A DNA stretch of 64,000 nt from Bacillus mojavensis RO-H-1 = KCTC 3706 (GTDB lineage: Bacteria > Bacillota > Bacilli > Bacillales > Bacillaceae). The position numbers and the translations under genes were made by a program. The notes under the pieces were generated by a model, which was not told the origin of the DNA, did no database searches, and saw nothing but the letters and a program-made list of their open reading frames with translations. Positions 19,775-29,206 of this stretch are shown here, piece by piece; position 1 is the first letter of the stretch, and each line of letters opens with the position of its first letter. Location: positions 806,001-870,000 of the forward strand of contig NZ_JH600279.1 of NCBI RefSeq assembly GCF_000245335.1. Reading direction: 5' to 3'.

Positions 19775-20303
19775 CGGTCCACTCCTTTCTGATTTGCTGG
19801 AGCCCTTTATGGACTCTGGACTTTACCGTGCCTTCTTTGATATGCAGCATCACCCCGATATCCGCATAGGTATAGCCATAATAGTGCCTTAATAAAACGG
19901 GCGTGCGCAGCTTCGGGTCAAGCTGAGAAAAGAGATCAAGCGTCTCGCTCCACTCGGAGCCTTTCATTGACACGTCCCATTTGATCTTGCGTATCGTTTC
20001 CTCTGTAACAGCCTGATTTCGTTTCCATTCTCTCTTTCTCTTTTTCTGGTGATCAAGGTAGAGTCTTGACGCAATAGAGATCAGCCAAGTGGAGAATTTG
20101 GATCGGCCTTGAAAACTCCCCAGATGGACGTACCCTTTCAGAAAGGTTTCCTGAACCAGATCCTCGCTGATGTCAGGGTGAAGGGAAAGCTTTAACAAGT
20201 ATTTGTATAGAAAAGAATAATAATGCTGAAAAAGAGCTGTAAACGCCTCGTCGCTTCCCTCTTTCGCCTGCTGAATCAATTGCTGTTCTTCATTTGTATC
20301 CAA
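19767..20303 (-). CDS. sigY: ECF RNA polymerase sigma factor SigY
   Basis: This 178-residue ECF sigma factor has region 2 ([13 protein letters not shown], near residue 45) and region 4 ([23 protein letters not shown], near 145-167) with the helix-turn-helix. The start is a TTG with GGGGGG 10 bases upstream, as in strain 168. It heads its own operon sigY-yxlCDEFG, and an ECF promoter lies 40 bases upstream, so it is autoregulated. Confidence 0.93.
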   Translation of the reverse strand: MDTNEEQQLIQQAKEGSDEAFTALFQHYYSFLYKYLLKLSLHPDISEDLVQETFLKGYVHLGSFQGRSKFSTWLISIASRLYLDHQKKRKREWKRNQAVTEETIRKIKWDVSMKGSEWSETLDLFSQLDPKLRTPVLLRHYYGYTYADIGVMLHIKEGTVKSRVHKGLQQIRKEWTDE

Positions 20304-20343
20304 TGCACGCGATCCCCCCTTTTTATGTTATCTTGCCTTATGA

Positions 20344-20369
20344 GACGACACCGGATTCCAAAGCGTTCA
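20344..20369 (-). promoter_or_regulatory. sigY: Autoregulatory SigY promoter
   Basis: On the minus strand TGAACG, a 16-base spacer and CGTC precede sigY. This matches the SigY promoter I recall from B. subtilis. Confidence 0.8.
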
Positions 20370-20516
20370 ATTTTTTTTATAATTCTTTTGATCTATTGAC
20401 TTCACTGGCTTCTCATTGGTTTTTGTGAGCATCAAAATTTGTAAAGCAAAGTACAGTCTGTTAAGCTATGTTTTTATGTCTATATCAAAATTTCATTATA
20501 TATGGAGGACGATGCA

Positions 20517-21890
20517 TTGAAAGTAGAAAGGCGAACGATTGAATATATTCCAAATGAAGAAAGACATGGTAAAGCGAAAGATTTATTTCCCGTATGGTTC
20601 GGGGCCAATATGCATATCACCACGTTAGTAACCGGTACCCTTCCCGTTGCAATGGGACTTAATCTGTTTTGGAGTGTTGCCGCTATTATTTGCGGAACCT
20701 TAATTGGTGCCATATTTATGGCTTCTCATTCCGCGCAAGGACCTCAGCTCGGCATCCCGCAAATGATTCAAAGCCGTGCCCAATTCGGCGTAATCGGAGC
20801 GATTCTTCCCCTCTTCTTAGTCATGTTTATCTACCTTGGTTTCTTCGCAAGCAGTACGATTCTGGCGGCCGGGACCTTAAGCAGCTTTGTTCCCATCCCG
20901 GGATCATGGAGCATTATAGGCTTAAGCGCCGCATGTTTTTTACTCACCATTTTCGGTCATGATTTGATTCATAAAATGCAAAAAATCCTTTCTTGGACCT
21001 CTTTTGCCGTATTTTTCGCTGCAACGATACTCATTTTCCAATTACCGATTCCGGCAGGCAGCTGGGTGCCCGGAACGGTCGACTTGCCCGTTTTCTTGGT
21101 GGCAGTCAGCGCAGTAGCGACTTGGCAGCTTGCCTATGCGCCTTATGTCGCCGATTATTCTAGATATCTGCCCATTAAAACACCGGCGTCCAAAACGTTT
21201 TGGTACAGCTACGCAGGAACATCTGTCAGCTCCATCTGGATGATGCTGCTCGGCGCGCTGCTGACCACAGCACTTCCTGATTTTACGACAAACTCAGGGA
21301 CCCAGATTGTGCAATTGTTCGGCCCCTTCTCGTTCATTATGCTGATCATTGTTTTATTTGGCCAGATGGCGATTAATGTCTTTAACTTGTATGGAGCTTT
21401 TATGTCCACGACGACTACGCTTGAGCCGTTTCTGAAATTAAAAGTCACACCGAAAATCAGAATCATCATGATCCTTGGCGTCACAATCGTCGGAACAGTC
21501 CTAAGCCTTCTGGGGCAAAGTAATTTTATGGAGCTGTTTTTGAATTTCATCTTTTTTATCAGTTATTTCTTAATTCCATGGACGGCGATCAATTTAGTGG
21601 ATTACTACTTCGTCCGCCACGGGAACTATGAGGTCAAAGCGATGTTTGATGTCAACGGGCCATATGGAAGAGTCAATTGGATCACAACGATTGCTTTCAT
21701 TCTATCCATCTTGTTAGAAATTCCGTTTATCAATACATCCTTTTACATCGGGCCATTGGCAAAAATGTTTGGCGGCGGGGATATCGCATGGATTATCGGC
21801 TTAGCCGTGCCTTCTGTTCTATATTATGTACTCATGAAACCGCGCCTGAAAAAACGAGCGGGCTATCAAGAAAAGCTGTCTTCCCTATGA
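20517..21890 (+). CDS. yxlA: NCS1-family nucleobase permease YxlA
   Basis: This 457-residue cation symporter of the purine/cytosine permease family (NCS1) has twelve membrane helices. The helix-1 region FPVWFGANMHITTLVTGTL and SHSAQGPQLGIPQMIQSRAQFG are typical of it. The TTG at 20517 is preferred: GGAGG lies 8 bases before it, while the ATG at 20502 lies inside that box, and the length equals the known protein. It is divergent from sigY. The exact substrate is unknown. Confidence 0.9.
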   Translation: MKVERRTIEYIPNEERHGKAKDLFPVWFGANMHITTLVTGTLPVAMGLNLFWSVAAIICGTLIGAIFMASHSAQGPQLGIPQMIQSRAQFGVIGAILPLFLVMFIYLGFFASSTILAAGTLSSFVPIPGSWSIIGLSAACFLLTIFGHDLIHKMQKILSWTSFAVFFAATILIFQLPIPAGSWVPGTVDLPVFLVAVSAVATWQLAYAPYVADYSRYLPIKTPASKTFWYSYAGTSVSSIWMMLLGALLTTALPDFTTNSGTQIVQLFGPFSFIMLIIVLFGQMAINVFNLYGAFMSTTTTLEPFLKLKVTPKIRIIMILGVTIVGTVLSLLGQSNFMELFLNFIFFISYFLIPWTAINLVDYYFVRHGNYEVKAMFDVNGPYGRVNWITTIAFILSILLEIPFINTSFYIGPLAKMFGGGDIAWIIGLAVPSVLYYVLMKPRLKKRAGYQEKLSSL

Positions 21891-21900
21891 AGACAGCTTT
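21872..21900. terminator. Bidirectional terminator between yxlA and yxkO
   Basis: An 11-bp stem (AAAGCTGTCTT with AAGACAGCTTT) overlaps the yxlA stop. T-runs follow on both sides. Confidence 0.85.
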
Positions 21901-21902
21901 TT

Positions 21903-22733
21903 TCATTCAAATCGTTTCCACACACGAGGCAACATGTCAGAGAGCTCGTGGGCGAGCAGCGTATGAGCAGAGTGTTCGTCAGTCCAAAGCTCGGCGCATG
22001 CACCGTGCAAGTATACGGCATTTAATACGGCATGTTTCGGGTCTTTGTGGCAGCAAAGCATGCCCAATATCATTCCCGTCAGCGTGTCGCCGGTTCCTCC
22101 TTTGGCGAGTGCCCCGTTTCCGGTCGGATTGCTCCAGCAGTCGCCATCGGGAAACGCGATGATGGTTTGATTTCCTTTTAACACGATCACAGTTTGCAGC
22201 TGAACCGCCCACTCCTTGGCATATTCCGCTCTTTTGTTTTGTAAGTCTTTCACCGGAACCCCTGTCATTCGGGAAAACTCACCTGGGTGCGGCGTGAGGA
22301 TGACGGGTGCCTCTCGTTTCGGATACGTGCGCTTTGTCAGCGCTCCGGCATCCAAAATAACAGGGCAGTCCTTCTCAAGTACATGATCAACGGCCTGCTG
22401 CACTCTCTCTGTTTGTGGAAGCCCCGAACCGATCGCAATTGCCCGGTACGTCTCTTCAAGCCGAGAGCCCGCCGCTTTTTCCCAGCCGTCACGCCAATAC
22501 GTGGCCTCCGGCAGAACCGGAACGATCAGCGGGATCACGCTTTCAGACGTGCCGATGACAAGCTTGCCGAGACCGCTCCGCATGGCACCAAGCCCGGCCA
22601 AAAGCGCAGCGCCCGGCATGTCATCGCTTCCCGCCAGCAGCAAAGCCGTACCGTACGTGCCTTTATGGCTCGCTGCATCTCTTTCAGGGAGCGCAGCCCT
22701 CACATGCTCTTCCGTCCAAATCGGAACATTCAT
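21903..22733 (-). CDS. yxkO: ADP-dependent NAD(P)H-hydrate dehydratase YxkO (NnrD)
   Basis: YxkO repairs hydrated, inactive NADH and NADPH by dehydration at the cost of ADP or ATP. The 276-residue ribokinase-fold protein has VILTPHPGEFSRM near residue 130 and the nucleotide motif GNGALAKGGTGDTLTGM near 200. The ATG at 22733 (AGAGGAGG 7 bases before it) is chosen over the ATG six bases upstream, giving the known length. It is a single gene after cydD on the same strand. Confidence 0.92.
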   Translation of the reverse strand: MNVPIWTEEHVRAALPERDAASHKGTYGTALLLAGSDDMPGAALLAGLGAMRSGLGKLVIGTSESVIPLIVPVLPEATYWRDGWEKAAGSRLEETYRAIAIGSGLPQTERVQQAVDHVLEKDCPVILDAGALTKRTYPKREAPVILTPHPGEFSRMTGVPVKDLQNKRAEYAKEWAVQLQTVIVLKGNQTIIAFPDGDCWSNPTGNGALAKGGTGDTLTGMILGMLCCHKDPKHAVLNAVYLHGACAELWTDEHSAHTLLAHELSDMLPRVWKRFE

Positions 22734-22791
22734 ATCCATACCTCCTCTTATTATCTCTTCTTATTTTTCCTGCACTTCTTCCTTTTCAAAC

Positions 22792-22817
22792 AAAAAAGAC
22801 AGCCCCAAAGGCTGTCT
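22792..22817 (-). terminator. Terminator of cydABCD
   Basis: AGACAGCC pairs with GGCTGTCT over 5 bases and a T-run follows on the minus strand. It lies directly after the cydD stop. Confidence 0.85.
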
Positions 22818-22818
22818 T

Positions 22819-24546
22819 CTATTTTACAGGAACGTCGAGGTGATAAAGACGGCGATATCGTTCGTTCGTCGCCAGCAGTTCCTCGTGCGTTCCTTCCATT
22901 TCTGTTTTTCCGTTTTCCAGAAAGACGATTTTATCGGCTGCTTCCACACCCGCCAAGTGATGCGTAATCCAAAGAATCGTTTTACCTTTCAGCACCTCAA
23001 ACACGGTTTCCATCAGTTCGCGTTCCGTGATAGGGTCTAAGCCTACTGTAGGCTCATCAAGTATAATGATCGGCGTATCCTGCAGCAAAATCCGGGCGAG
23101 CGCGATCCGCTGCCGCTCTCCTCCTGAAAAACGGATTCCGGTTTCCTGAACTGAAGTATGATACCCGTCAGGCAGCGACTCAATGTAATCATGCAGTTTC
23201 ACCTGCTTTGCGGCGCGGCGCACATCCTCGTCGCTCGCCTTTCCGTTTCCCAGCCTGATGTTATTCAAAATGCTTGTATCAAACAAGTGAGGCTTTTGAT
23301 TTAACACAGCCACCGCATCAGCAATCTGGTCCTTTAAAAACGCCGTTTCCACTCCGTTTAACGTTACCGAGCCTGAGTCAGGTTTCAAGGCGCCCTCAAT
23401 TAATGCAAGTGACGTTGATTTTCCTGATCCGCTCCGGCCGAGCAGTGCCATTTTTTCTCCTTGGCGCAGCGTAAAGGAAAAATGGTTCAATACTTGGCTG
23501 GTGTTGTCATAAGAAAACGTCACATCTCGAAACGCCAAGGTGACATCTTTGAGATCAAGCCTATCAGCCGCAGACTCTGTTTGTGAAGACTCAGGCTGAG
23601 GAGCCACCTTGTTCATTCTTTTGATAGAATCCTGATAACCCGGCACTTCGCCCAAGGCATCAGAAAGCGGCAGAAAAGCTTCTGTCAGCGGAAACACAAC
23701 AAGCACAAAGGCTGCAATCATTGTTCTGGCGAGTTCGCCATTTGCATGCTGCCCCGCCGTCCAAAACAGCATCAGCAAAATGAGGCCGGCGACAAGGCAT
23801 TGCGCGGCGAAATCCCGCCATCTAGTAAAACGATGTTTTTTTCGTTCCAGCTCAAACCACGTATTTTCTTCTTTTTCATAGGAATCAATAAAAGCATGCC
23901 GGCGTCCGCTGAACATCCAGTCGCTGACACCCATCACGGCATCTGTGAGACGGCTGTACAGCACATTCCGCCCGCTTTTCAGCTTGGCATTCTTCGCCCG
24001 CGTCACAAGCAAAGACACGACCGGAAATAGCACAACCAGAACAAACAGATACACCGCCAGCAAAATGGCAAACGGCCAGGAGAAGAAACCAAGCGCAATC
24101 ACTGAAACAGCATACAAAAGCAAGGCTGAGATGGCAGGGAAAATGGTTTTCAAGAAGGCATCCTGCAAATGCTCAATGTCCTCAGATAAAATGCCGAGCA
24201 TATCTCCCGTGCGAAAACGGGATCGCAGCATCAAAGCGCCCGGCTCAAGCATGTTGTAAAGGCGGACACGCATGTCGGACACGATTTTCAAAATGATGTG
24301 ATGGCCGATCAGGCGCTCCACATAGCGTGACACAGACCGGGCAATCCCAAAGGTTCGAACGGCGACAATCGGGACATAAATGAGCAGGATGTTCTCCGGT
24401 CTTGTCGCCGCTTTTGAAATTAAAAACCCTGACGTAAACATGAGAAAAGCAGCGGAAAAAATCGTCACCGCGCCCAAAAAGACAACAAGAACAAACAGAC
24501 GGGCATTTTGCTTGATATACGGCAGAATCCATTCTTCTTTCTTCAT
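22819..24546 (-). CDS. cydD: Cytochrome bd assembly ABC exporter CydD
   Basis: CydC and CydD form the heterodimeric ABC transporter required to assemble cytochrome bd (a heme or thiol transporter). The 575 residues have six membrane helices in the first 300, then an ATPase domain. This has Walker A LGRSGSGKST near 370, signature FSGGERQRIALARILL and Walker B IIILDEPTVGLDP. It overlaps cydC by four bases and ends the cyd operon. Confidence 0.94.
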   Translation of the reverse strand: MKKEEWILPYIKQNARLFVLVVFLGAVTIFSAAFLMFTSGFLISKAATRPENILLIYVPIVAVRTFGIARSVSRYVERLIGHHIILKIVSDMRVRLYNMLEPGALMLRSRFRTGDMLGILSEDIEHLQDAFLKTIFPAISALLLYAVSVIALGFFSWPFAILLAVYLFVLVVLFPVVSLLVTRAKNAKLKSGRNVLYSRLTDAVMGVSDWMFSGRRHAFIDSYEKEENTWFELERKKHRFTRWRDFAAQCLVAGLILLMLFWTAGQHANGELARTMIAAFVLVVFPLTEAFLPLSDALGEVPGYQDSIKRMNKVAPQPESSQTESAADRLDLKDVTLAFRDVTFSYDNTSQVLNHFSFTLRQGEKMALLGRSGSGKSTSLALIEGALKPDSGSVTLNGVETAFLKDQIADAVAVLNQKPHLFDTSILNNIRLGNGKASDEDVRRAAKQVKLHDYIESLPDGYHTSVQETGIRFSGGERQRIALARILLQDTPIIILDEPTVGLDPITERELMETVFEVLKGKTILWITHHLAGVEAADKIVFLENGKTEMEGTHEELLATNERYRRLYHLDVPVK

Positions 24547-26246
24547 GCTCTTTCCCCCAGTTGTGCCTTCACGAGTTTGGTGTACACACCGTTTTTCGCC
24601 AGCAATTCATCATGAGTCCCGATTTCTGCAACCCTGCCTCCGTCCAGCACGATCATTTCATCCATATCAAGCATCCAATGGAGGCGGTGTGTCGCGAGAA
24701 AGACAAGCTTATCATCAAATAAATCCAGCATCGTTTCTTTTATTTCATATTCTGTTTCGATATCCAGATGGGCGGTCGGCTCATCCAGCAGCAGAATCGG
24801 CCGGTTTCCCAAAAAGGCGCGGGCCAGCGCGACACGCTGAGCCTGACCGCCGCTGAGCGTCCGGCCGCCTTCTCCGATCCGTCCCTCCAACCCTTCATGA
24901 AGGGTGTTTACAAACTCCGTCAATCCCGCTGAGGCAGCAGCGCGGGCTGTATCTTCAGCAGAAGCGCTTGGGTGATAAAAGCGGATATTGTTCGCCAGCG
25001 TATCATCAAAAATATAAGGATGCTGCGGAATATAGAGAAGGTTTTTCTGCCAGTTCCCGTCCTGCAAGTGGGACCGTTTTGAACCGTTGACTTCTATCGT
25101 GCCGCTATCCGGCTCCAAAAACCCGCCGAGGATATCAATTAATGTTGATTTTCCGGCACCGCTTGCACCGATAATGCCGATTTTTTTCTTGCCTTTGAAT
25201 GACAGATCAATATCAGACACCGATCGGCCGACTGACACGCCTGACAGCTTCAGTTCATCTTGATCGGACCACATCCCAAGCTGAAGCGGCGCCTCTTCTT
25301 TAAAGCCAGGCTGCGACAAAATTTCTTGAATGGTTTTGCCTGCCTCCTGCCCGTTTAGCGTTGCGTGATAATCGTTCCCCACTTCCCGCACCGGCAGAAA
25401 ATACTCAGGTGCCAGGATAAGCGCCGTTAATGCAGGGCCAAGCAAAATATCGCCGTCAATCAAACGCAGTCCCAAAAACACAGCAACTGTCGCCACAGAC
25501 AGCATCGTGAAAAAGTCGAGAGCAAATGAAGATAAAAACGCCACCCGCAGTGTACTCATTGTCGCTTTGCGATACCGCTCACTGACGTGGAAAATGTTTT
25601 TGCTATGCGATTTGCTCAATCCTAAAAAACGCAATGTCTCCAATCCGCGAAGAGAATCAACGAAATGGTTGGACAATGTCTGATATGATTTCCACTGGCG
25701 ATCCGCTTTTCGCTGTGCGACAAGGCCAAGAAGAATCATAAATATAATCAGAATCGGCAGGGCCGCGATTAAAATAATCGCCGACGTCCGATCCTGAAAA
25801 AACACGTAGATGACAACCGCAGCAGGCACAATCGCCATGCTGACCATTTTCGGCAAAAACAGTTCAAGATAGCGGCGGAACTGGCTGATGCCTTCCATCG
25901 CCAGCGTCACCATTTGTCCCGTCCCCTCTTTCTTTGCAAAGCGGGGGCCTAAACGGAACAGCTGATCGAGAAAGCTTTTTCTCAAATCAGCTCCCGTCTG
26001 GGCGGCATAATGATAGACGAGTTTCTGACGCGCCACTGTCACCCCGTGCCGCGCGACAAAAGCGATGAGGAAAAAGCCGATCACCGGAAACAGGGAGGCA
26101 ATGCTCTTCCCGTTGAACAGTCCGGTTACAGCTTCACTCAGCCACTCTGCCTGCATGATAATAGCGGCTGTCTGAATCAGCGTTAAGCAAGTAATCACGG
26201 TGAGAATCCGCTTCATTCCTTTATATCGAAACAGGTCTTTTCCCAT
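24543..26246 (-). CDS. cydC: Cytochrome bd assembly ABC exporter CydC
   Basis: This 567-residue partner of CydD has the same layout: six membrane helices, then Walker A GASGAGKST near 365, signature LSGGQAQRVALARAFL and Walker B ILLLDEPTAHLD. It follows cydB with a one-base overlap. All four genes are needed for a functional bd oxidase. Confidence 0.94.
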   Translation of the reverse strand: MGKDLFRYKGMKRILTVITCLTLIQTAAIIMQAEWLSEAVTGLFNGKSIASLFPVIGFFLIAFVARHGVTVARQKLVYHYAAQTGADLRKSFLDQLFRLGPRFAKKEGTGQMVTLAMEGISQFRRYLELFLPKMVSMAIVPAAVVIYVFFQDRTSAIILIAALPILIIFMILLGLVAQRKADRQWKSYQTLSNHFVDSLRGLETLRFLGLSKSHSKNIFHVSERYRKATMSTLRVAFLSSFALDFFTMLSVATVAVFLGLRLIDGDILLGPALTALILAPEYFLPVREVGNDYHATLNGQEAGKTIQEILSQPGFKEEAPLQLGMWSDQDELKLSGVSVGRSVSDIDLSFKGKKKIGIIGASGAGKSTLIDILGGFLEPDSGTIEVNGSKRSHLQDGNWQKNLLYIPQHPYIFDDTLANNIRFYHPSASAEDTARAAASAGLTEFVNTLHEGLEGRIGEGGRTLSGGQAQRVALARAFLGNRPILLLDEPTAHLDIETEYEIKETMLDLFDDKLVFLATHRLHWMLDMDEMIVLDGGRVAEIGTHDELLAKNGVYTKLVKAQLGERA

Positions 26247-27262
26247 TAATAAGTCATAGGCTCCTTATGACTGACGCGCTTCCGGAAGACATAATAGCTC
26301 CAGATCTGACTGCCGATGACAAACGGCAATAGCGTTAATGCTGCAATTGACATGACTTTAAGCGAATAATCACCGGAAGAAGCGTTAGCTACTGTTAAAT
26401 CGAACGCGCTTTGAATCGAGCTGACCATCACCCGAGGGAATAACGAAATGAAAATCATTCCTATGGTCAGAGCAAGTCCCGCGCCTGTCATCGCAAATGT
26501 CCAGCCGTCTTTACTCTTACGGATGAATAAAGCTGCAAGCATAAAGCAGATGACAATCAAAACAACAAGCGGTATTGTAATCTCGCCGCGGCGTGTAAAC
26601 ATGTCTGTCTCATAAGCAGAAAGAGCCGCGAAAGCAAGCACTGCCACAAAAACAATACCCATTATCTTTTGCGCCATTTGTCGGGCGCGCTGCTGCAAAT
26701 CACCAATCGTACGCAGCGTGATGAACATTAATCCATGCAGGAAGCAGAGAAGTGTTACGGTCACGCCGCCAAGTACAGAATATACATTTATATAATCAGA
26801 GAAATGCGCGTGAATGTTCATATCGGCATCAATCGGCATACCGCGGAATAATGTCGTAAATAACACACCAAGCACAAACGGAGGAATCAGACTGCCGAAG
26901 AAAACCACCCAGTCCCAAACCTTTACCCATTTTAAATGATCAACCTTGCCGCGGAATTCAAACGCGACCCCGCGGCCCATTAACGCAAGCAGCACAATGA
27001 CAAACGGAATGTAATAACCGCTCAGCATCGTTGCATACCAGTTTGGAAACGCCGCGAAGATAGCACCCGCACCAGTCAAAAGCCATACTTCATTCGCGTC
27101 CCAGAACGGCCCGATCGTGTTGATCAGCACTCTGCGCTCTAATTCATTATGGCCAAGAAAACGGGTCGCCATGCCGACCCCGAAATCAAAGCCTTCCAAA
27201 AAGAAGAAACCGATAAACAATACAGCAACGAGTATAAACCAAAGATCATGAAGAGATGCCAT
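26246..27262 (-). CDS. cydB: Cytochrome bd ubiquinol/menaquinol oxidase subunit II CydB
   Basis: CydB is the second integral subunit of cytochrome bd. The 338 residues hold eight or nine membrane helices, with GFFFLEGFDFGVGM and FWDANEVWLLTGAGAIFAAFP as family signatures. The ATG at 27262 is chosen because GGAGG lies just before it and the length is correct. A longer in-frame reading from 27343 would run 27 residues into the cydA end. cydA and cydB overlap by 17 bases. Confidence 0.95.
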   Translation of the reverse strand: MASLHDLWFILVAVLFIGFFFLEGFDFGVGMATRFLGHNELERRVLINTIGPFWDANEVWLLTGAGAIFAAFPNWYATMLSGYYIPFVIVLLALMGRGVAFEFRGKVDHLKWVKVWDWVVFFGSLIPPFVLGVLFTTLFRGMPIDADMNIHAHFSDYINVYSVLGGVTVTLLCFLHGLMFITLRTIGDLQQRARQMAQKIMGIVFVAVLAFAALSAYETDMFTRRGEITIPLVVLIVICFMLAALFIRKSKDGWTFAMTGAGLALTIGMIFISLFPRVMVSSIQSAFDLTVANASSGDYSLKVMSIAALTLLPFVIGSQIWSYYVFRKRVSHKEPMTY

Positions 27263-28652
27263 GGTATACCTCCTGACTAAAAGGATCTGTTGAAACAGGA
27301 ACATCATGATGATCATCATGCTCCGCGCCTTTTTTAATTTCACGGATGAACAAGAAGACGAGCAATGCGCCCAAAATCATATACATCACACCGAATGCGA
27401 TGATTGAGAATAACAGGGAGCCCGCCGTTACGTTAGGCGACACGGATTGAGCCGTTGTCATCAAACCCATGACCGTCCAAGGCTGACGCCCGATTTCTGT
27501 CATTATCCAGCCCGCGGAGTTCGCAATAAACGGGAAGGAAATCAATGCGATCATGATGCGCAAATACCATTTGCTGTTTTCCAGCTTTTTGCGGCGGTTC
27601 AGCCAAAGGCCGCCTAACGCAGCAAGAATCATGACAACACCTGCTCCAACCATAATACGGAAGCTCCAGAATGTCGTTTTGACAGGCGGAATATAGTCGC
27701 CTTTTCCATACACTTTTTCGTACTCTGCCTGAAGTGTTTTCATTCCCTTGACACTGCCGCTGAATTTTTGGTAAGCCAGGTAGCTCAATGCGTATGGAAC
27801 TTTGATTTCATTTGAGCTCTTTTCATTTTTCGTATCAATTGTGGCAAAAGCCGTCCAAGCAGCAGGGTCGCCGCTGTCTTCCCAAAGCCCTTCACTGGCA
27901 GCCATTTTCATTGGCTGTGATTCCATCAAGTGTTCAGCCTGCATGTGGCCGCTCAGGCCAACGCCAAGGCCTGCACAAAGACCCACAATCATTGCGAGTT
28001 TGAAAGATTGTTTAAAGAATGGCACTTCTTTTTTCTTTAATAGTTTAAAAGCACTGACACCCGCGATAAAGAAGGCCCCGGTGGCAAGCGCACCGAAAAT
28101 GACGTGCGGGAATTCAACCCATAGCTGCGGATTTGCCAACAGCGCGCCAAAGTCATTCATTTCCGCGCGTCCGTTTTTGATCGTAAAGCCGACCGGCTCC
28201 TGCATAAAGGAGTTCGCTGTTAAAATCCAGAAGGACGACATAATCGTTCCGAATGATACGAGCCAAATGCAGAGCGCGTGAATTTTTTTAGGCAGGCGGT
28301 CCCAGCCGAAAATCCACAATCCGATAAAAATCGATTCCATGAAAAACGCCAATAATGCTTCAATCGCAAGCGGCGCGCCAAATACATCTCCGACAAAACG
28401 GGAATAATCAGACCAGTTCAGTCCAAACTGGAATTCTTGCAAAATCCCCGTAACAACACCGACTGCGAAATTTATTAAGAACAAGTGTCCCCAAAACTTC
28501 GCCATTTTGAGGTACAGCTCATTTTTCTTCACAAGATAAAGAGTCTCCATCAATGCAACCATAAACACAAGCCCGATTGACATTGGCACAAACAAGAAAT
28601 GAAACAACGTTGTTGATGCAAATTGAATGCGGGCTAATACTAATTCACTCAT
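27246..28652 (-). CDS. cydA: Cytochrome bd oxidase subunit I CydA
   Basis: CydA binds hemes b558, b595 and d and oxidises menaquinol while reducing oxygen at low tension. The 468-residue protein has His18 in TTLFHFLFVPMSIG (heme ligand), the GRQPWTVMGLM motif near residue 390, and a short Q-loop, as in Firmicutes. It is the first gene of cydABCD, and the upstream Rex sites make it NADH/NAD+ responsive. Confidence 0.96.
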   Translation of the reverse strand: MSELVLARIQFASTTLFHFLFVPMSIGLVFMVALMETLYLVKKNELYLKMAKFWGHLFLINFAVGVVTGILQEFQFGLNWSDYSRFVGDVFGAPLAIEALLAFFMESIFIGLWIFGWDRLPKKIHALCIWLVSFGTIMSSFWILTANSFMQEPVGFTIKNGRAEMNDFGALLANPQLWVEFPHVIFGALATGAFFIAGVSAFKLLKKKEVPFFKQSFKLAMIVGLCAGLGVGLSGHMQAEHLMESQPMKMAASEGLWEDSGDPAAWTAFATIDTKNEKSSNEIKVPYALSYLAYQKFSGSVKGMKTLQAEYEKVYGKGDYIPPVKTTFWSFRIMVGAGVVMILAALGGLWLNRRKKLENSKWYLRIMIALISFPFIANSAGWIMTEIGRQPWTVMGLMTTAQSVSPNVTAGSLLFSIIAFGVMYMILGALLVFLFIREIKKGAEHDDHHDVPVSTDPFSQEVYHGISS

Positions 28653-28686
28653 GCTTTATCCTCCATTTCCGATTGAAAATGTTATA

Positions 28687-28704
28687 TTGTTCACTACTTC
28701 ACAA
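28687..28704. promoter_or_regulatory. Rex operator 1 (cydA)
   Basis: TTGTTCACTACTTCACAA resembles the Rex dyad TTGTGAA-N4-TTCACAA, with the right half exact. It is the nearest of three to the cydA start. Confidence 0.65.
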
Positions 28705-28718
28705 GCAGAACCAAAACT

Positions 28719-28736
28719 TTGATCAGCATTTCACAA
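28719..28736. promoter_or_regulatory. Rex operator 2 (cydA)
   Basis: TTGATCAGCATTTCACAA has an exact TTCACAA half and a degenerate left half. It is 32 bases from operator 1, three helix turns. Confidence 0.65.
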
Positions 28737-28750
28737 AATAGACGAAAAAA

Positions 28751-28780
28751 ATAATGCTCAACATTTCACAAATACGTCAA
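28751..28780 (-). promoter_or_regulatory. cydA: cydA promoter with Rex operator 3
   Basis: On the minus strand TTGACG, an 18-base spacer and CATTAT. A third Rex-like dyad with exact TTCACAA half (28754-28771) lies in the spacer and -10, so Rex would block polymerase while NAD+ is high. The distance to the start (about 100 bases) leaves room for operators 1 and 2 downstream. Confidence 0.6.
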
Positions 28781-29206
28781 AAAGTCGTCCAATATGATTC
28801 AAGATTGCCAGACTGACGAATGGCACGATCCCTGAATGGTTCATATTAAGTACTTTACAACGATCTGTTTCAAAAATAAAGCCCAATATACCTAAAAAGT
28901 CCTGCGCTATGTGACGGATTATTGTCTATTTTGTTGCTGATTTATGACGGTCGCTAGGATAAATGACCCTTTATTATCGTACATCAACACTTCGCTCCTT
29001 GCGAATAAAATGCTTGACCGGCATCAGCACTGGGTTCTCGGCACTCCGGCACATCCGGAATTTAGTCAGAACGTCTCTTTTCATCTGAATCATAAAAAAG
29101 AAAAGTTTGAATAGTAAATTTTTAATATATTAATAATTTCAATTTTTTAGTATACTTAACATAGTGAACAATTTCACTGGCAACAAGATTAGGGGGAGGT
29201 TTTTTA
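28781..29206. other. cydA-cimH intergenic stretch
   Basis: These 426 bases between divergent cydA and cimH hold no gene I can support. A 39-codon minus-strand reading (about 28979-29093) lacks a ribosome binding site. The last 60 bases are AT-rich with TATACT at 29151-29156 as a possible cimH -10, but no good -35 at 17 bases. GGGGGAGG at about 29191 serves cimH. Confidence 0.4.

Noticed and set aside
22287-22967. 226-codon plus-strand open frame
   Set aside because: It is antisense to yxkO and the end of cydD, both certain genes, and has no recognisable motif or ribosome binding site.
27262-27343. Longer N-terminus for CydB
   Set aside because: The extension would overlap the cydA end by about 100 bases; the ATG at 27262 has the ribosome binding site and the family length.
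28979-29093. 39-codon minus-strand frame (MIQMKRDVLTKF...)
   Set aside because: No ribosome binding site, no terminator and no recognisable features; treated as chance.
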